Source: Diaporthe sp. PMI_573
Taxonomy: Eukaryota; Ascomycota; Sordariomycetes; Diaporthales; Diaporthaceae
DNA: 64,000 bases
NCBI GenBank assembly: GCA_021399435.1
Contig: JAJTUP010000023.1
Location: 372,001-436,000 of the forward strand
Direction of reading: 5' to 3'
Under the pieces are notes generated by a model. The model searched no databases, had not been told where the DNA came from, and saw only the letters and a list, made by a program, of their open reading frames with translations. Positions 1-9,750 of this stretch are shown in pieces (the first letter of the stretch is position 1; each line of letters starts with the position of its first letter). Position numbers and translations under genes: made by a program.

Positions 1-859
1 CACACGCACGCCTGCTCGTGGCCGGTCTTCGTCGCCGCCGCCGTCCTGGTCGAGGCGCTGTGGCAGACGCTCGTGTCCGTCCCCATGTTTGTGGCGTGGT
101 ACTATCCGACGGGCCTGCAGCGCAACGGGGACGCGTCGATCGGTACTGCGGAGCGCGGTGCGCTGGTCTTTGTGCTCATCTGGCTGTTTAATCTGTGGTC
201 CGGCACGCTCTCCCAGGCGTTCGCGGTGGCCTTCTCGTATGCCGAGGTGGCGGTGCAGATGGCAACGCTTTGTTTCTGGCTGGGTCTCGTGTTCTGCGGG
301 TACGTTCTGCATATAATTGTCCTGGCCGGCCAGCCTCCTCTTTTCCCTGCACCGACTATTACCCATTGCTGATCCGGAGAGGCTGACTCACGACGATAAC
401 AGGATCCTCGTGACCCCCGACAACCTGCCGCGATTCTGGATCTTCATGTATCGCGTCTCCCCACTGACGTATTTCTTCGAGGGCTTGGCCGTCGCTGGCC
501 TGGCAAATACCAACGTGACCTGCTCCCCCATCGAGATGCAACACATTCCCCTGTCGCCACAAGCAGTGTCATCAGGAAACACCTGCTTGGACTACCTGAC
601 ACCGTTTATCCAGAGCGCAGGGGGGTACGTCGCGAACCCGGATGACAGCGGGGCTGCTGGCTGCTGGTACTGCCCGGTCGCCAGCGCAGACGCGGTGCTG
701 ATGAGCTTTGGCATGGATGCGCGCCACGCCTGGCGTGACGTTGGTATTTTTGCTTCGTACGTCTGTTTCAATGTGTTGGCGACATTTGGTATCTACTGGC
801 TGGTGAGAGTGCCTCGACGGCGGAAGGTATCGAGTGGAGCTGCTGGGAGGGTTGAATAA
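1..859 (+). CDS. PDR-type ABC transporter, C-terminal part (5' end outside window)
   Basis: This is the end of a pleiotropic-drug-resistance (ABCG) full-length transporter, a plasma-membrane ATP-driven exporter of drugs and toxic metabolites. Two exons are visible: 1-299 and 403-859. The 103-nt intron has donor GTACGT, acceptor AACAG and an internal CTGAC branch-like site. The first exon encodes the last membrane helices, including a PVFV-like motif and EALWQTL. The second starts with the family motif VTPDNLPRFW and continues with WIFMYRVSPLTYF, an extracellular Cys-rich loop (NVTCS, NTCLDY, GCWYCP), a final helix and the PDR terminal motif YWLVRVPRRRK. The nucleotide-binding domains lie left of the window. 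The family is certain; the individual substrate cannot be told. Confidence 0.92.
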
Positions 860-1656
860 GGGCACTGAAACCAGCAGAATAAGCAACAAGTTTGATAGAA
901 CATGCTTGTGTGATATTCTTATGTCGTCCTGCCTTTTTATGGATGCCACTCTCCCACCATACCCTGCTGTGGTGGGTTCCAAGGTTGCAGAGAGGGTCAC
1001 TATGGCCTTCATTTACCCATTTGAACATTTCTTCTGCAAAATCGACTATCAATGCGTTTACAAAACAGTCATACCTTCTCTTCAAAACTATCAATTAGCT
1101 ATTTGGTACCTTTTTAAGGTAAATAGACTTGTAGAGCAAATAATTCAAGAGCTATTCAGACTTAATAATATAGCTCAAATTAACCATCAGATTGAGAGGA
1201 ACATCATAGTGATACCTGGGTAGTTTCGGAACATAAAAGTCAACCGTGCAGTAGCTAAACAGTAATAAGTAGCGACTTGCAATGGGATCATATACCAAAG
1301 CACGGTATGGCAAACGCAGCTGACTAATGGCGCCTCGGAGCAAGAGCAAGTTGCGCTTCGCCCAACCAGTTGACAGCTTGTTGCACACTTGAGCATCAGC
1401 TATGAGTCAGAACACCACGGGCAGATACAAGAAAGAATAACATCCCTTGGCTCGTATCATCCTTCCGAGGTCTCGATGCTGCTTTTCAAGACCAATACTA
1501 GGCAGTAGGATTTTGGCGACCCAGCCGGATCCAGACTCGCACCAAAGATCCTAACCCCCTGGTCACGGAATCCCTCAATTGTAGTTGTGTAATCTTGACC
1601 TCACATCGGACATAAGCATACAGTTGATACAAGCCAACTTGTTCTTCTGAGCTCAA
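860..1656. other. Intergenic, with an AT-rich island
   Basis: No gene is recognised between the transporter stop and the acetyltransferase start. The central part, about 1040-1260, is strikingly AT-rich: 1081-1200 is roughly 29% GC by count, while flanking coding DNA is above 50%. It has many TA steps and short A/T runs. The right part is presumably the acetyltransferase promoter. Confidence 0.6.
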
Positions 1657-2517
1657 ATGGCAGACACAAAACCGAGGATCGATCTCATACCCTGGGATTT
1701 CAACTCCGAGGAGCACCAACAACGCATGTACCTGCAACGGCTTGCGTGTGGGTGGAGGAGCGACGAGATCCAGCGATGGGTTGAGCTCGGAAAGGCTGGT
1801 CAAAAGACTCTCTACTGGATTGTGAGTAGTGCTGATAATTTGCGGAAGGCCGCAGGCCGGGGTTCTCTTGCTGAATACGAATCGACAGGTGCTGGCCGAA
1901 GACCTCTCAGACCGAGAGGCGCTCAGCTCCCAGCACATTGCTGAGTATGCACAGGTATGAAACGAGGCTTAAGACGGCCTCGGCCTTATATTCGGGCTCC
2001 TGCAACATATCTGATGCGCATCATATAGGAGTCAGTCCCAATCACGGACACAGCACCCACTCACTGGCAACAGCCGCGCACACCCAGCAATCGCATCTTT
2101 GTCCCCATCGGCCATGTCGCCCTGGACCTCCGCCCCGAGGAAAATGCCCACCTGAAACTCACAGACGACGGTATCGTCTGGGTGGCCGGCCTCTACGTCT
2201 CCTGGTGCCTCCAGCGCTACGGTTTCGGGCGTGAGGCGATGCGTCTCGTCGAGCATATCGCCTCACTCGAGCCTCTAAGTGCAAAGTGGATTGTGCTGGA
2301 CACCATGCCCCGGGACCAGCAGATGAAGGCCGGTTTTCTCAAGAAGGTGTATACCGCGCAGGGAAGGGCGGCCCCGACTGTGCCCATACAGGACTGGTAC
2401 GAGAGACAGGGGTACGAGGCCTTTGCCAGGGACGTGGCTGCGTACAAATGGGAGAACGCAGTTACTGGGGAGACTGAGGATTTTGATTACCTGTTTTTGA
2501 GAAAGAAGCTGACTTAG
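1657..2517 (+). CDS. GNAT-family N-acetyltransferase
   Basis: A predicted 239-residue acetyltransferase of the GCN5-related fold, which moves an acetyl group from acetyl-CoA to an amine; the substrate is unknown. Exons are 1657-1821, 1889-1954 and 2029-2517, all joined in phase 0 (donors GTGAGT and GTATGA, acceptors GACAG and TATAG). The GNAT core lies in the last exon: IFVPIGHVALD (beta strand), WVAGLYVSWCLQ, the motif A-like QRYGFGREAM that would bind the CoA pyrophosphate, and the C-terminal YERQGYEAFARD typical of fungal GNATs. The classic Q/RxxGxG/A loop is present only in the weaker form QRYGFGR. It sits between a PDR exporter and a secreted peroxidase, so a role in detoxification or metabolite modification is possible but inferred. 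Confidence 0.82.
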
Positions 2518-3086
2518 TTGTGTGCCCATTTGTTGCTATAGAAACTTTCAGTCCTTGCAAATTGAGCCATGGTCTAAGATCCGTTGGGTTGACTCTGGTT
2601 GCATTGAAGTTTAGATTTTGGCCACCATGTGGAGCCAAGCAGGCTCCGGGAGAATAGCTGTCAAGCCCATAGAGATTCAGTGAAAGGTGGACTTATACAA
2701 GAGGGCGTAGTGCCTATCGAAGACAAGTATCCAAAACAAAACCAAAAACGGACAAAGGACGTATTTCCTCTCATTCGCTAGCATGATTGCTGCGATGGGT
2801 CCAGTTCTCAAAGAATGTCTGAATAATGCGTGCTGTCTAGCTTGCACTACTACTCTGTTCCTGTTTCTATATAATATCGTAGCGACTAAAAGCTCAGCTC
2901 TTGGACATGGTTGAAACACAGTCAAGGCATGGCTGTGGCAACCGGTACAGCTGCAATTGTCGAAGACATGGCGAACAGATCATCTTGTGTGAGCTCCACA
3001 GGAGACTTGGTCCAACCCAGATGAGTCGGTAATCGGTCCCCTTTTACCCTCGGAAATCAGTTTTATTGTTCATATGGAGCTCAGCA
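2518..3086. other. Intergenic between convergent genes
   Basis: This is 3' flanking sequence of the acetyltransferase and of the peroxidase on the other strand. An optional extra terminal peroxidase exon could lie at 2922-2983 (see findings). Nothing else is recognised. Confidence 0.5.
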
Positions 3087-3932
3087 TTACGAGGGCGACT
3101 TACGGAAGAACGAGTCGATCCAGTCCCTACGGACCTGCGTAGCATTAACACCCCCGAATACCAGCATATAGATAGCAGGCGCAAGCCCAGCGATGAACGC
3201 ATTTGCCGTGAAGTTCGGGTTCTGGGTACCAGGTTCGGTCAGCAACGGCTCCCCAGCGGGCTCAAATATTGTATTGATCACTAAGGCGGCATTCATGCCA
3301 ACCATAGCACGGGTCTTCCACTTCCATCCGCCTTCGTACTGCTAGCAAGAGGCTTGACCGAAAGCCAAAATTAATATCCACTTACCATCGCCTCAGCCAT
3401 GCTAGTCCGATATCTCCTAGAATATGCAGCCGTGCGAATGGTAATTATATCGCCCTCGAACTTGGACGAGCTCTGGTCCCAGATCGTCTGGTCAAAGTGG
3501 ATGTTGTCGCCAAAGTACAAGTCCTTGCGGGACAGGGAGCCGTCGATCTCAATATCATTGTGGACGTTGGAGTCCTCCAGGTTGAACGTGGAGCTGTTAC
3601 CGGTGGTGGAGTGCGCGAGGGTGGTGTCTATCTCGGTCTGGAACGGCGCGATATCTAGGTTCATTACCTCGAGCATGGCCTCCGCGAGCTGGGCCGGGTC
3701 GATGTTGCGCCCGTCACGGGGGATGTAGCCCTGGTTGGCCAGGGCGTTGAGGCCCGGACATGGGGAGCGACCTGTAATATCTTCAGCTTTTGTGTCTTGA
3801 GTTACATTCAATTGTGACCGGCTTACTGTCGCTTTGTGTTTCCGGAATGTACTCGTGCGGGTCATTTGGGTGTGCAAGACAGCTCAGGACCAAGCTGCTC
3901 AGCAACGACCCGATAAAGAATGAGATGTGCAT
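3087..3932 (-). CDS. Secreted chloroperoxidase-family (heme-thiolate) peroxidase
   Basis: A 248-residue member of the Caldariomyces chloroperoxidase / unspecific peroxygenase family, extracellular heme-thiolate enzymes that halogenate or oxygenate substrates with H2O2. Exons on the minus strand are 3827-3932, 3386-3771 and 3087-3341, with canonical introns (GTAAGC...TTACAG and GTAAGT...GCTAG). Exon 1 gives a signal peptide (MHISFFIGSLLSS, cleavage after about LSCLA). The proximal heme ligand motif is RSPCPGLN with Cys40, followed by ALANQGYIPRDGRNI. The distal acid motif, normally EHD, reads E110-I111-D112 in DIEIDGSLSR, so the histidine is missing. The C-terminus ends DWIDSFFRKSPS. A donor-like GTAAGT inside the last codons leaves open an alternative end. 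Family assignment is firm; catalytic type is not. Confidence 0.86.
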
Positions 3933-4999
3933 TTTATGTGGTTTGAAGTTTAATTTGAATGTCGAAACAGTAGAAAGCCTACAAGGCCTCGATTTGACTC
4001 ACCCATTGCGAAGCAGTACTTTATTTATGGGAAATCCACCACCTGCTGTGACGAAAACCTTTCGATTACTTCTTCTAAGATTTGAATGTAACCCGGCTCA
4101 CATCAATACGCAAATACGCTCAACACTAGAAATTACGCCTATACGCTCAATGCAACAGTGGCTGTGAAATTGGCCTAACACTTATTCGCGCGATCCACGG
4201 CTGACAGGCTTATGCGCTCAGACCACGGCTGACACAATGACATATCAGCATCACGCGTGAGTATCACTCACCGTATATAGTTGCATGGCAGATGAAGAAT
4301 ACTAAGTACTTGGCCAGTGGCGTAACAGCAGTCTCATTTGAGAAATAGCATGCTTGGCTCGCAAGAGACCGAGCAGAGACTGAGTTGCCAGATGAGTTCA
4401 CGAGCAAGCGTACCCAGCCTACCCGGGCTTGCTAGTTCTCAAATGCGAGTGATTAGATCATTGCAAGGAATCTGGATGCAAGGTGAGAGTTGCCTGAACG
4501 CGTCAGTTGCCGACATGGGGTTGCCCCTTAGGGCTGGTCGCGCTTTGTAACCACGCAAGCTGTTCCATCACATTACGTCCGAGGCAAGCCCGATGACATA
4601 CAGAGACATCATTCTCAAGTTCATGAAGTCTGACTCAGGGGGAAAGGCCGGAGGTTCAGAAGCTCGCTGGTTAGAAATATGTCACTAGGCTTTGCGAGGA
4701 TCCGAGAGTGCCGCTCGACAGGCACAAATTTCTTGCTGAAACCCCGTGACAGGGAATTTAGACACACATTGGGCAGGTAAAAGCATCGGAAAAGGGAGAA
4801 ACATGATTCACTGCCCTCACTTTGCATTTTTTGGGGCTGTCGAGCAGCAAATTGTCTTCATAGTATTAAAAGTCAGTGTCATTCTTCTGAGAAGGTTCCT
4901 TAGCAAGCAAGCAAGCAAGCAAGCCGTGTCGACGTCGCATTCGTCCATCCCGAGAAACCATCCGCACCCCGTGCTACGCCCATGGGTGGCCTCAACCGC
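3933..4999. other. Intergenic with short repeats
   Basis: Upstream region of the peroxidase (left part) and 3' flank of the RWD gene (right part). It contains a 12-bp direct repeat CCACGGCTGACA at 4195-4206 and 4223-4234, two copies of TACGCTCAA near 4107 and 4142, and an AGCA-type microsatellite at 4902-4924. No credible gene was found. Confidence 0.5.
4902..4924. repeat. (AGCA)n microsatellite
   Basis: Nearly six uninterrupted copies of the tetranucleotide AGCA/CAAG can be read directly in the sequence. Confidence 0.95.
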
Positions 5000-5809
5000 T
5001 CACTTCAGCCCCATAACGCGCAAAAACATCTCCCGATGCTCAACCCTTGATATCCCCAGCGCCATCTCGCCCAAGCTCTCAACCTCGCGGATCCCGCCCC
5101 CGCCGCCCGTGGTGTGCTCAAAACCCCCGGGAGGCGTCGCCGCCCCTGTCATCCTCCTCGCTACTGTCATACCGCACCTGAAAAGCCTGCCACCTCTGCG
5201 CCCGCGGCTCAGCCACATGGCTATCAACAGCGTCCCGGGGACCAGAAAAGACCATAACCCCCGGGTATCCAGGCCTCGTCAGGCCCGAGACGCTCGCGGC
5301 CTCGAGGCTCGGGCCGAGGGCGAGCTTGCGCTTGTTCGTGTTCAGGAGGTGGTGGAGCCAGATGTGCGGGGTTGCTGCTGCTGCTGCTGCTTCCTGTCTT
5401 CTCCTTCGCCGCCCTGTGTGTTGGTCGCTGCGGGATCCTGTTGGCCTGGTGGATCTTCTCCCGCTGACTCGGTGACGAAGTTCTTGAAGGCGAATATGTA
5501 AGCATCGACTGCGCTATCCCCCTCGACAACGCCTAGTTGCGCGAAGGCTGCCGAGACCTGCGTCCTGACGTCCTGGCCGTTGGCGTCTTTTGCTGTGATG
5601 AGGTCCGGCAGGCCCTTGGTTGGGTAGTAGTCCGGCAACCTGAGGACCAGCACTCCCCTGGTGGCAAGACCGTCGTCGCCTGGCGCGGGTGAGTACTTCA
5701 GCTCGCGGCTCTCGGCGTCGAAGGCGATGGACTCGGGGTACACGGCCTTGAGGAGCCTTAGCTCATTCCCCAGGCGCAGCGCCACCTCCTCGTTTGCTGT
5801 TGCAGGCAT
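5000..5809 (-). CDS. RWD-domain / DUF1115-like protein with two frame changes
   Basis: The N-terminal frame starts at the ATG at 5809 (MPATANEEVALRLGNELRLL) and encodes an RWD domain over about 115 residues (LRLLKAVYPESI, LVLRLPDYYPTKGLP, AYIFAFKNF), a ubiquitin-conjugating-like fold used in protein contacts. It then enters a CAG/Gln tract and stops at 5342. The conserved second half of such proteins (DUF1115/Prp3-C-like) continues in another frame from about 5367 (HIWLHHLLNTNKRKLAL, then PGYPGVMVFSG and RWQAFQVRYD), and its tail (GIREVESLGEMALGI ... REMFLRVMGLK, stop at 5000) lies in a third frame. An 83-nt intron (GTCACC donor, GACAG acceptor) and a 61-nt intron (GTGCGG...TTGAG) would restore both joins arithmetically, but both donors are weak. 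Indels, sequencing errors or a decaying gene are alternatives. The family call is good; gene integrity is uncertain. Confidence 0.72.
5374..5391. repeat. CTG/CAG trinucleotide repeat
   Basis: Six CTG units (CAG on the minus strand) encode the Gln run of the RWD protein in its first frame. The repeat sits where the reading frame changes. Confidence 0.9.
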
Positions 5810-6519
5810 TCCCTTTCCATACGTCTCCGGTCTGGCGTGGGATCCACGTGTCGCGGCTGATCGGTGCGCTTGATAGTGAGCTTTTGTTGGTGGGTGGGAG
5901 GTCGAGGGACCGTTATGATGCAATCAGCGAAACTGCTACTACCAGTGGTCTGCCAATGCGGGTGAACCCGAGGCCGTCGCGTTGCTGACATGCATTTCTC
6001 CCACGGAACATTGTGTAATGTAGTATTCCCACTCCAAAGACCTCGGAATATTTCCGGAGTAATAATGCTACATGTACACACAGTGAAAAAGTATTCCATT
6101 CCGCGCTGTCTCAAACATCTGACTCGTACGGCACAAGACCAGATCATCAGGAGAAAGGCGTGGGGGTCAGGCACGGTGGCAATTCACACGGAATAAGCTT
6201 CGAGACGTTCGAGTGCTACGGTGATATTTTTGACCTCATGGTTGTTCTATCCGGGTGACTCGCATATGCGTCTATCTAGTGTCCTCCAATAATGATGCAT
6301 CCGGCATGACAAGCCAGCCAGCAGTAAGTATCCAGAAAAAAAAAGAGTGCGCCGCTCCCACCAAAAACTCCGACATTCCAATTGTAAAGACCCTCATGCC
6401 CCATTTCATTTAATCATTTCGTCACTCATGCGTATATGTCTTCCATCCATGAATATTGCCTTGCAAATGCGCTGTATCCCAATGCGAGCGGTTGTGTATG
6501 ATATTGAGCTCTTCTAGGC
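5810..6519. other. Intergenic
   Basis: Upstream region of the RWD gene and 3' flank of the OPT transporter. No conserved ORF, RNA or repeat was recognised, apart from an A-rich run near 6336-6345. Confidence 0.5.
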
Positions 6520-9500
6520 TCACCATGTGTCGGGCCCAAAGCGACCACCCTCTGGGACGGTGTTGTAGGCACAGGCCTGCCAGTCGCAGCCTTGCTTGTA
6601 CACCTCTGTGCCCCACCAGCTGAAGTTCTTGGTCCAGCCTGGGTAGATGAGCCCAAAGAAGACAACGACTATGCCAAATGCGAGCCCAGAGTCCAAAGCT
6701 GCACTCAACGTCATCGTGTATTTGGCCCACCAAGCCTGTGCCCTGTTCTTGATCAGGTAGTTGAAGAAGTAGCAGACCACAGCCCAGACCGAAAAGTTGA
6801 GCCCAGTCGCAGGCGGTATCCAGCTCAAGGAACCGAATAGTACCGGGAGATTGATCTTGCGAACGATACTCTTCTTTTTGTTTCGACTGTAGAAATACAG
6901 CGGGATCGGTGCGACAGCCCCCAGCAGGAAACACCACACCAGCGGTCGGTAGGTTGCGTTGGGTCCAAAGAACTCAGCAGGCCCAACAACACCCCAGAGA
7001 ATGGAACCGTTGAAATGCACTCGGGCAAGCGGACACGTGAAGCCGTTGATCGCCTGAGGCGTGCAGATGCCCGGAACATTGACAAACATCCAATTCAACA
7101 CCCCGATTTGTGTCAGAGACGAGATGATTGTTGCCACCATCTGGACCCAGAACAAGGTCCTGGGCGGGATCTTCATGTAGTGGCCGAGCTTGAGATCAGC
7201 CGCGAACTTGATACCCTGCGAGGACGAGATGTAGCCGTATGTGACGAAAACCATGTTGGCAACCGGGCGACCCGGGAAAACAGCACCACAGACCAGCTGG
7301 CAGATCAGATAAATACTGCTGTGCTGATTGGTGACCGCCATGATGATGCCGATGGGGATGAAGAGGATGGTGCAGATCCCCAGCGCAAGCAGAAGCCCGT
7401 ACCACGGGAGATGGATTGGATAGTACTCGACGACGAAAATGCCCACCACCAGCATCGTGGCGAATGTGATCAGATACCATGTGATTGGGGCATCCTTGTA
7501 CCGCTTCATCAGCCGGTTGTGAACATCTTCCCTGTTCATCAAGCCCTCGAGACCGGAGTTTGAGTTTGACATAGACATGCTTCGGCGTTGTCGCACGCCA
7601 TTCTCATGCGGCCTTCGGCTTGTGGTCTCTCCTGGTTCGCTTGCAAGTGGCTGATACGCAGCCTTTGATTCCTCCTTCGCCTCTCGCAACGACCTGGTCC
7701 ACTGTGTCCAAATATCGTGCCCATGCCAGCAAGCCGTGTGGGTTAGTAACGCTGCCAGCCCAGCAAACTGAACACCGTAGCTGAGGACGTATGTGATGGG
7801 AAGGAAGACTCGGCTGTAGCTTTGGTATGCATCCTTATCGAAGAGAAAATCCTTGGTTAAGATTTTGCTGACATCGTAGACCTTCCCAGTGTTGTCGAAC
7901 ACGGCTGCTGACAGAATAGGCATGTACGAAGAGTAAAGCCAATTGCTGTAATAGGCAATGGGTGCGATGATCCACATGACAAGGACCAGTCCACCGACAA
8001 CGTTCATGGCAGCCCAGAAGGGCGTGAGCAGAGGGCTCCCGATGTAAGCTATCTGAGCCCAGTCGAACGTGACAGGGAACAGCCCGAGACCGGAGGTGAC
8101 ACCAAAGAGGTTGGCCACCACGACATTCTTCGGTGCGAACCATGTGAGGACGTTGAAGTAGCTCAAGCACGGCATCAGCAGACCTGGAAAGAAGTAGAAG
8201 AGGAAAGACACGGTCCAGACGACGTAGAAGAAATTCCAACGGCTTATGCGCCATCCGTCTGCGGGCTTGTTCTCCTCTTTGTGGAGGGTCGTGAACATGG
8301 CAGCCGACATGAGAGTGCTGGGCCAGATCATGCCGCTAGGTCGAACCAAAAAGCGCCTCGTCAAGCCAGCGAACGCGTAGCCCAGGATTTGGGTCGACAG
8401 GGTCAGGAGTAGCTGGTAGACGATGCTGGCATCCTGTTTGTAGAATTGTGTCTGCTCGACAATAACGTCGGTGGCGAAGGCAAAGCCGAAAGAAACGTTG
8501 CTGCTAACATAGACGCAGGCATGCTCCTTCTCGTTCCAACGGCCTTGCGCCAGCCAGAGTCGTAATCGACCGAGTCTTGTTCGTGGAGTCGAGTCCAGAA
8601 CTGGGTCGTCCTCATTCAACGGTACCGTCGAAGATCTGACATCGCCAGTCAGATTACCATCGATAAACTCCTCGGAAGGGTCGTCGCGACGCTTCAGAGT
8701 CAAGTCCCAAAGCAGACCGAGAGGGTGAACAAGCAGCAACGCTATGACAGGCGTGATGGAAACACTGGGGTATCTCAAAGAAAAGAACAAGTTGGTAGAA
8801 GATCCAAGAATCGAAAACAAAACGCTGAGAGACCACATGCGAGGTGTTGATATCGACAAGGTCGTATTGTCGTATGGAGCGACGGATGCGCGGACTTGTG
8901 GGTACGGGGAGTTGTCGGGAGGGTCCTCGTCGCCGTCCGGGGTTATTGAGACGCCAACACTATCGTCCTCCTCATCTTCCGACCCGGAAGTCTTTGAGTC
9001 TGCAAGCACGTCGCTTGCCAAAGACGAGTCGGTCACTCCATAGCGACCTTCTATCCCGCCAGTCACTGTGGAGCTGGCCAGCTCTGCCGAAGAGCGCGAG
9101 AGCCGTGACACAGATTTCCTGAGCGAGGAGTGGGACTTGGCTGGTCTTGTAGTACGTGTATCACCACCATGGCTGTCTCCGTCGCTGGAACCCTCGCCTG
9201 CGTCATTGCTGCCCTCGGACGCAGCAGGGACATCACCCGCTGAGCCGAGCGGAACAGCACCGTAGGATGGCGACCGGAAGCCTGGCGAGGAGCGCAGGAA
9301 CTGCGGCGCCTTGTTTAGGAACTGCATGGGGAGCTGGTCGGATGGTCGTTCGGCGACATTCGTGCTCTCGTTGTCAGTGTCTCCTCCAGAATGAGCAGAT
9401 TCGGTGTCTGTGCCATGTGCGAGGTCGAGAGAGGCATCTGGGGAGGCAGGAGCGGAGGAAGGGTCGGTTTTGACGTTGGAAGAAGGGTGGGATGGTGGGT

Positions 9501-9750
9501 CGGAAACGGCAGGCAGCGGATTGTCCCGCTGCTGTGACAGAGCAGGCGTGGGGCGTTGTCTCGGTCGAGCAGGTGTGTGAGTGGGAGTGGGACGGTGACT
9601 TGATGACCCCGGCAGAGGGCGCAATGGGATTGGGATGGACAGCAGCTGAGGCTGGATCTGACCGGCAGCAGCGGTGGCACGGGGGTCTGAGTCTGAATCG
9701 AAGCCAAACCCAGGGGTACCCTCCGTGTCCGTCCCGCCTGGATGCGTCAT
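6520..9750 (-). CDS. OPT-family oligopeptide transporter
   Basis: An intronless 1076-residue proton-coupled oligopeptide transporter of the OPT superfamily, a multi-pass membrane protein. Residues 1 to about 290 are a long Ser/Pro/Asp-rich tail with no hydrophobic segments. The OPT core follows: FSLRYPSVSITPVIALLL, then WNEKEHACVYVSSNVSFGFAFA, RPSGMIWPSTLM, NLFGVTSGLGLFPVTFDW, a cytosolic loop with DVHNRLMKRYKDAP, LKLGHYMKIPPRTLFW, and the terminal PPATGLNFSVWAVV and AWWAKYTMTLSAALDSG. All these match the family order, so the protein looks complete. The start at 9750 is the first Met of the frame; an internal start could shorten the tail. It is transcribed away from the 5-formyl-THF cyclo-ligase gene. 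Substrate preference (tetra/pentapeptides, glutathione or metal chelates) cannot be read from the sequence. Confidence 0.95.
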   Translation of the reverse strand: MTHPGGTDTEGTPGFGFDSDSDPRATAAAGQIQPQLLSIPIPLRPLPGSSSHRPTPTHTPARPRQRPTPALSQQRDNPLPAVSDPPSHPSSNVKTDPSSAPASPDASLDLAHGTDTESAHSGGDTDNESTNVAERPSDQLPMQFLNKAPQFLRSSPGFRSPSYGAVPLGSAGDVPAASEGSNDAGEGSSDGDSHGGDTRTTRPAKSHSSLRKSVSRLSRSSAELASSTVTGGIEGRYGVTDSSLASDVLADSKTSGSEDEEDDSVGVSITPDGDEDPPDNSPYPQVRASVAPYDNTTLSISTPRMWSLSVLFSILGSSTNLFFSLRYPSVSITPVIALLLVHPLGLLWDLTLKRRDDPSEEFIDGNLTGDVRSSTVPLNEDDPVLDSTPRTRLGRLRLWLAQGRWNEKEHACVYVSSNVSFGFAFATDVIVEQTQFYKQDASIVYQLLLTLSTQILGYAFAGLTRRFLVRPSGMIWPSTLMSAAMFTTLHKEENKPADGWRISRWNFFYVVWTVSFLFYFFPGLLMPCLSYFNVLTWFAPKNVVVANLFGVTSGLGLFPVTFDWAQIAYIGSPLLTPFWAAMNVVGGLVLVMWIIAPIAYYSNWLYSSYMPILSAAVFDNTGKVYDVSKILTKDFLFDKDAYQSYSRVFLPITYVLSYGVQFAGLAALLTHTACWHGHDIWTQWTRSLREAKEESKAAYQPLASEPGETTSRRPHENGVRQRRSMSMSNSNSGLEGLMNREDVHNRLMKRYKDAPITWYLITFATMLVVGIFVVEYYPIHLPWYGLLLALGICTILFIPIGIIMAVTNQHSSIYLICQLVCGAVFPGRPVANMVFVTYGYISSSQGIKFAADLKLGHYMKIPPRTLFWVQMVATIISSLTQIGVLNWMFVNVPGICTPQAINGFTCPLARVHFNGSILWGVVGPAEFFGPNATYRPLVWCFLLGAVAPIPLYFYSRNKKKSIVRKINLPVLFGSLSWIPPATGLNFSVWAVVCYFFNYLIKNRAQAWWAKYTMTLSAALDSGLAFGIVVVFFGLIYPGWTKNFSWWGTEVYKQGCDWQACAYNTVPEGGRFGPDTW

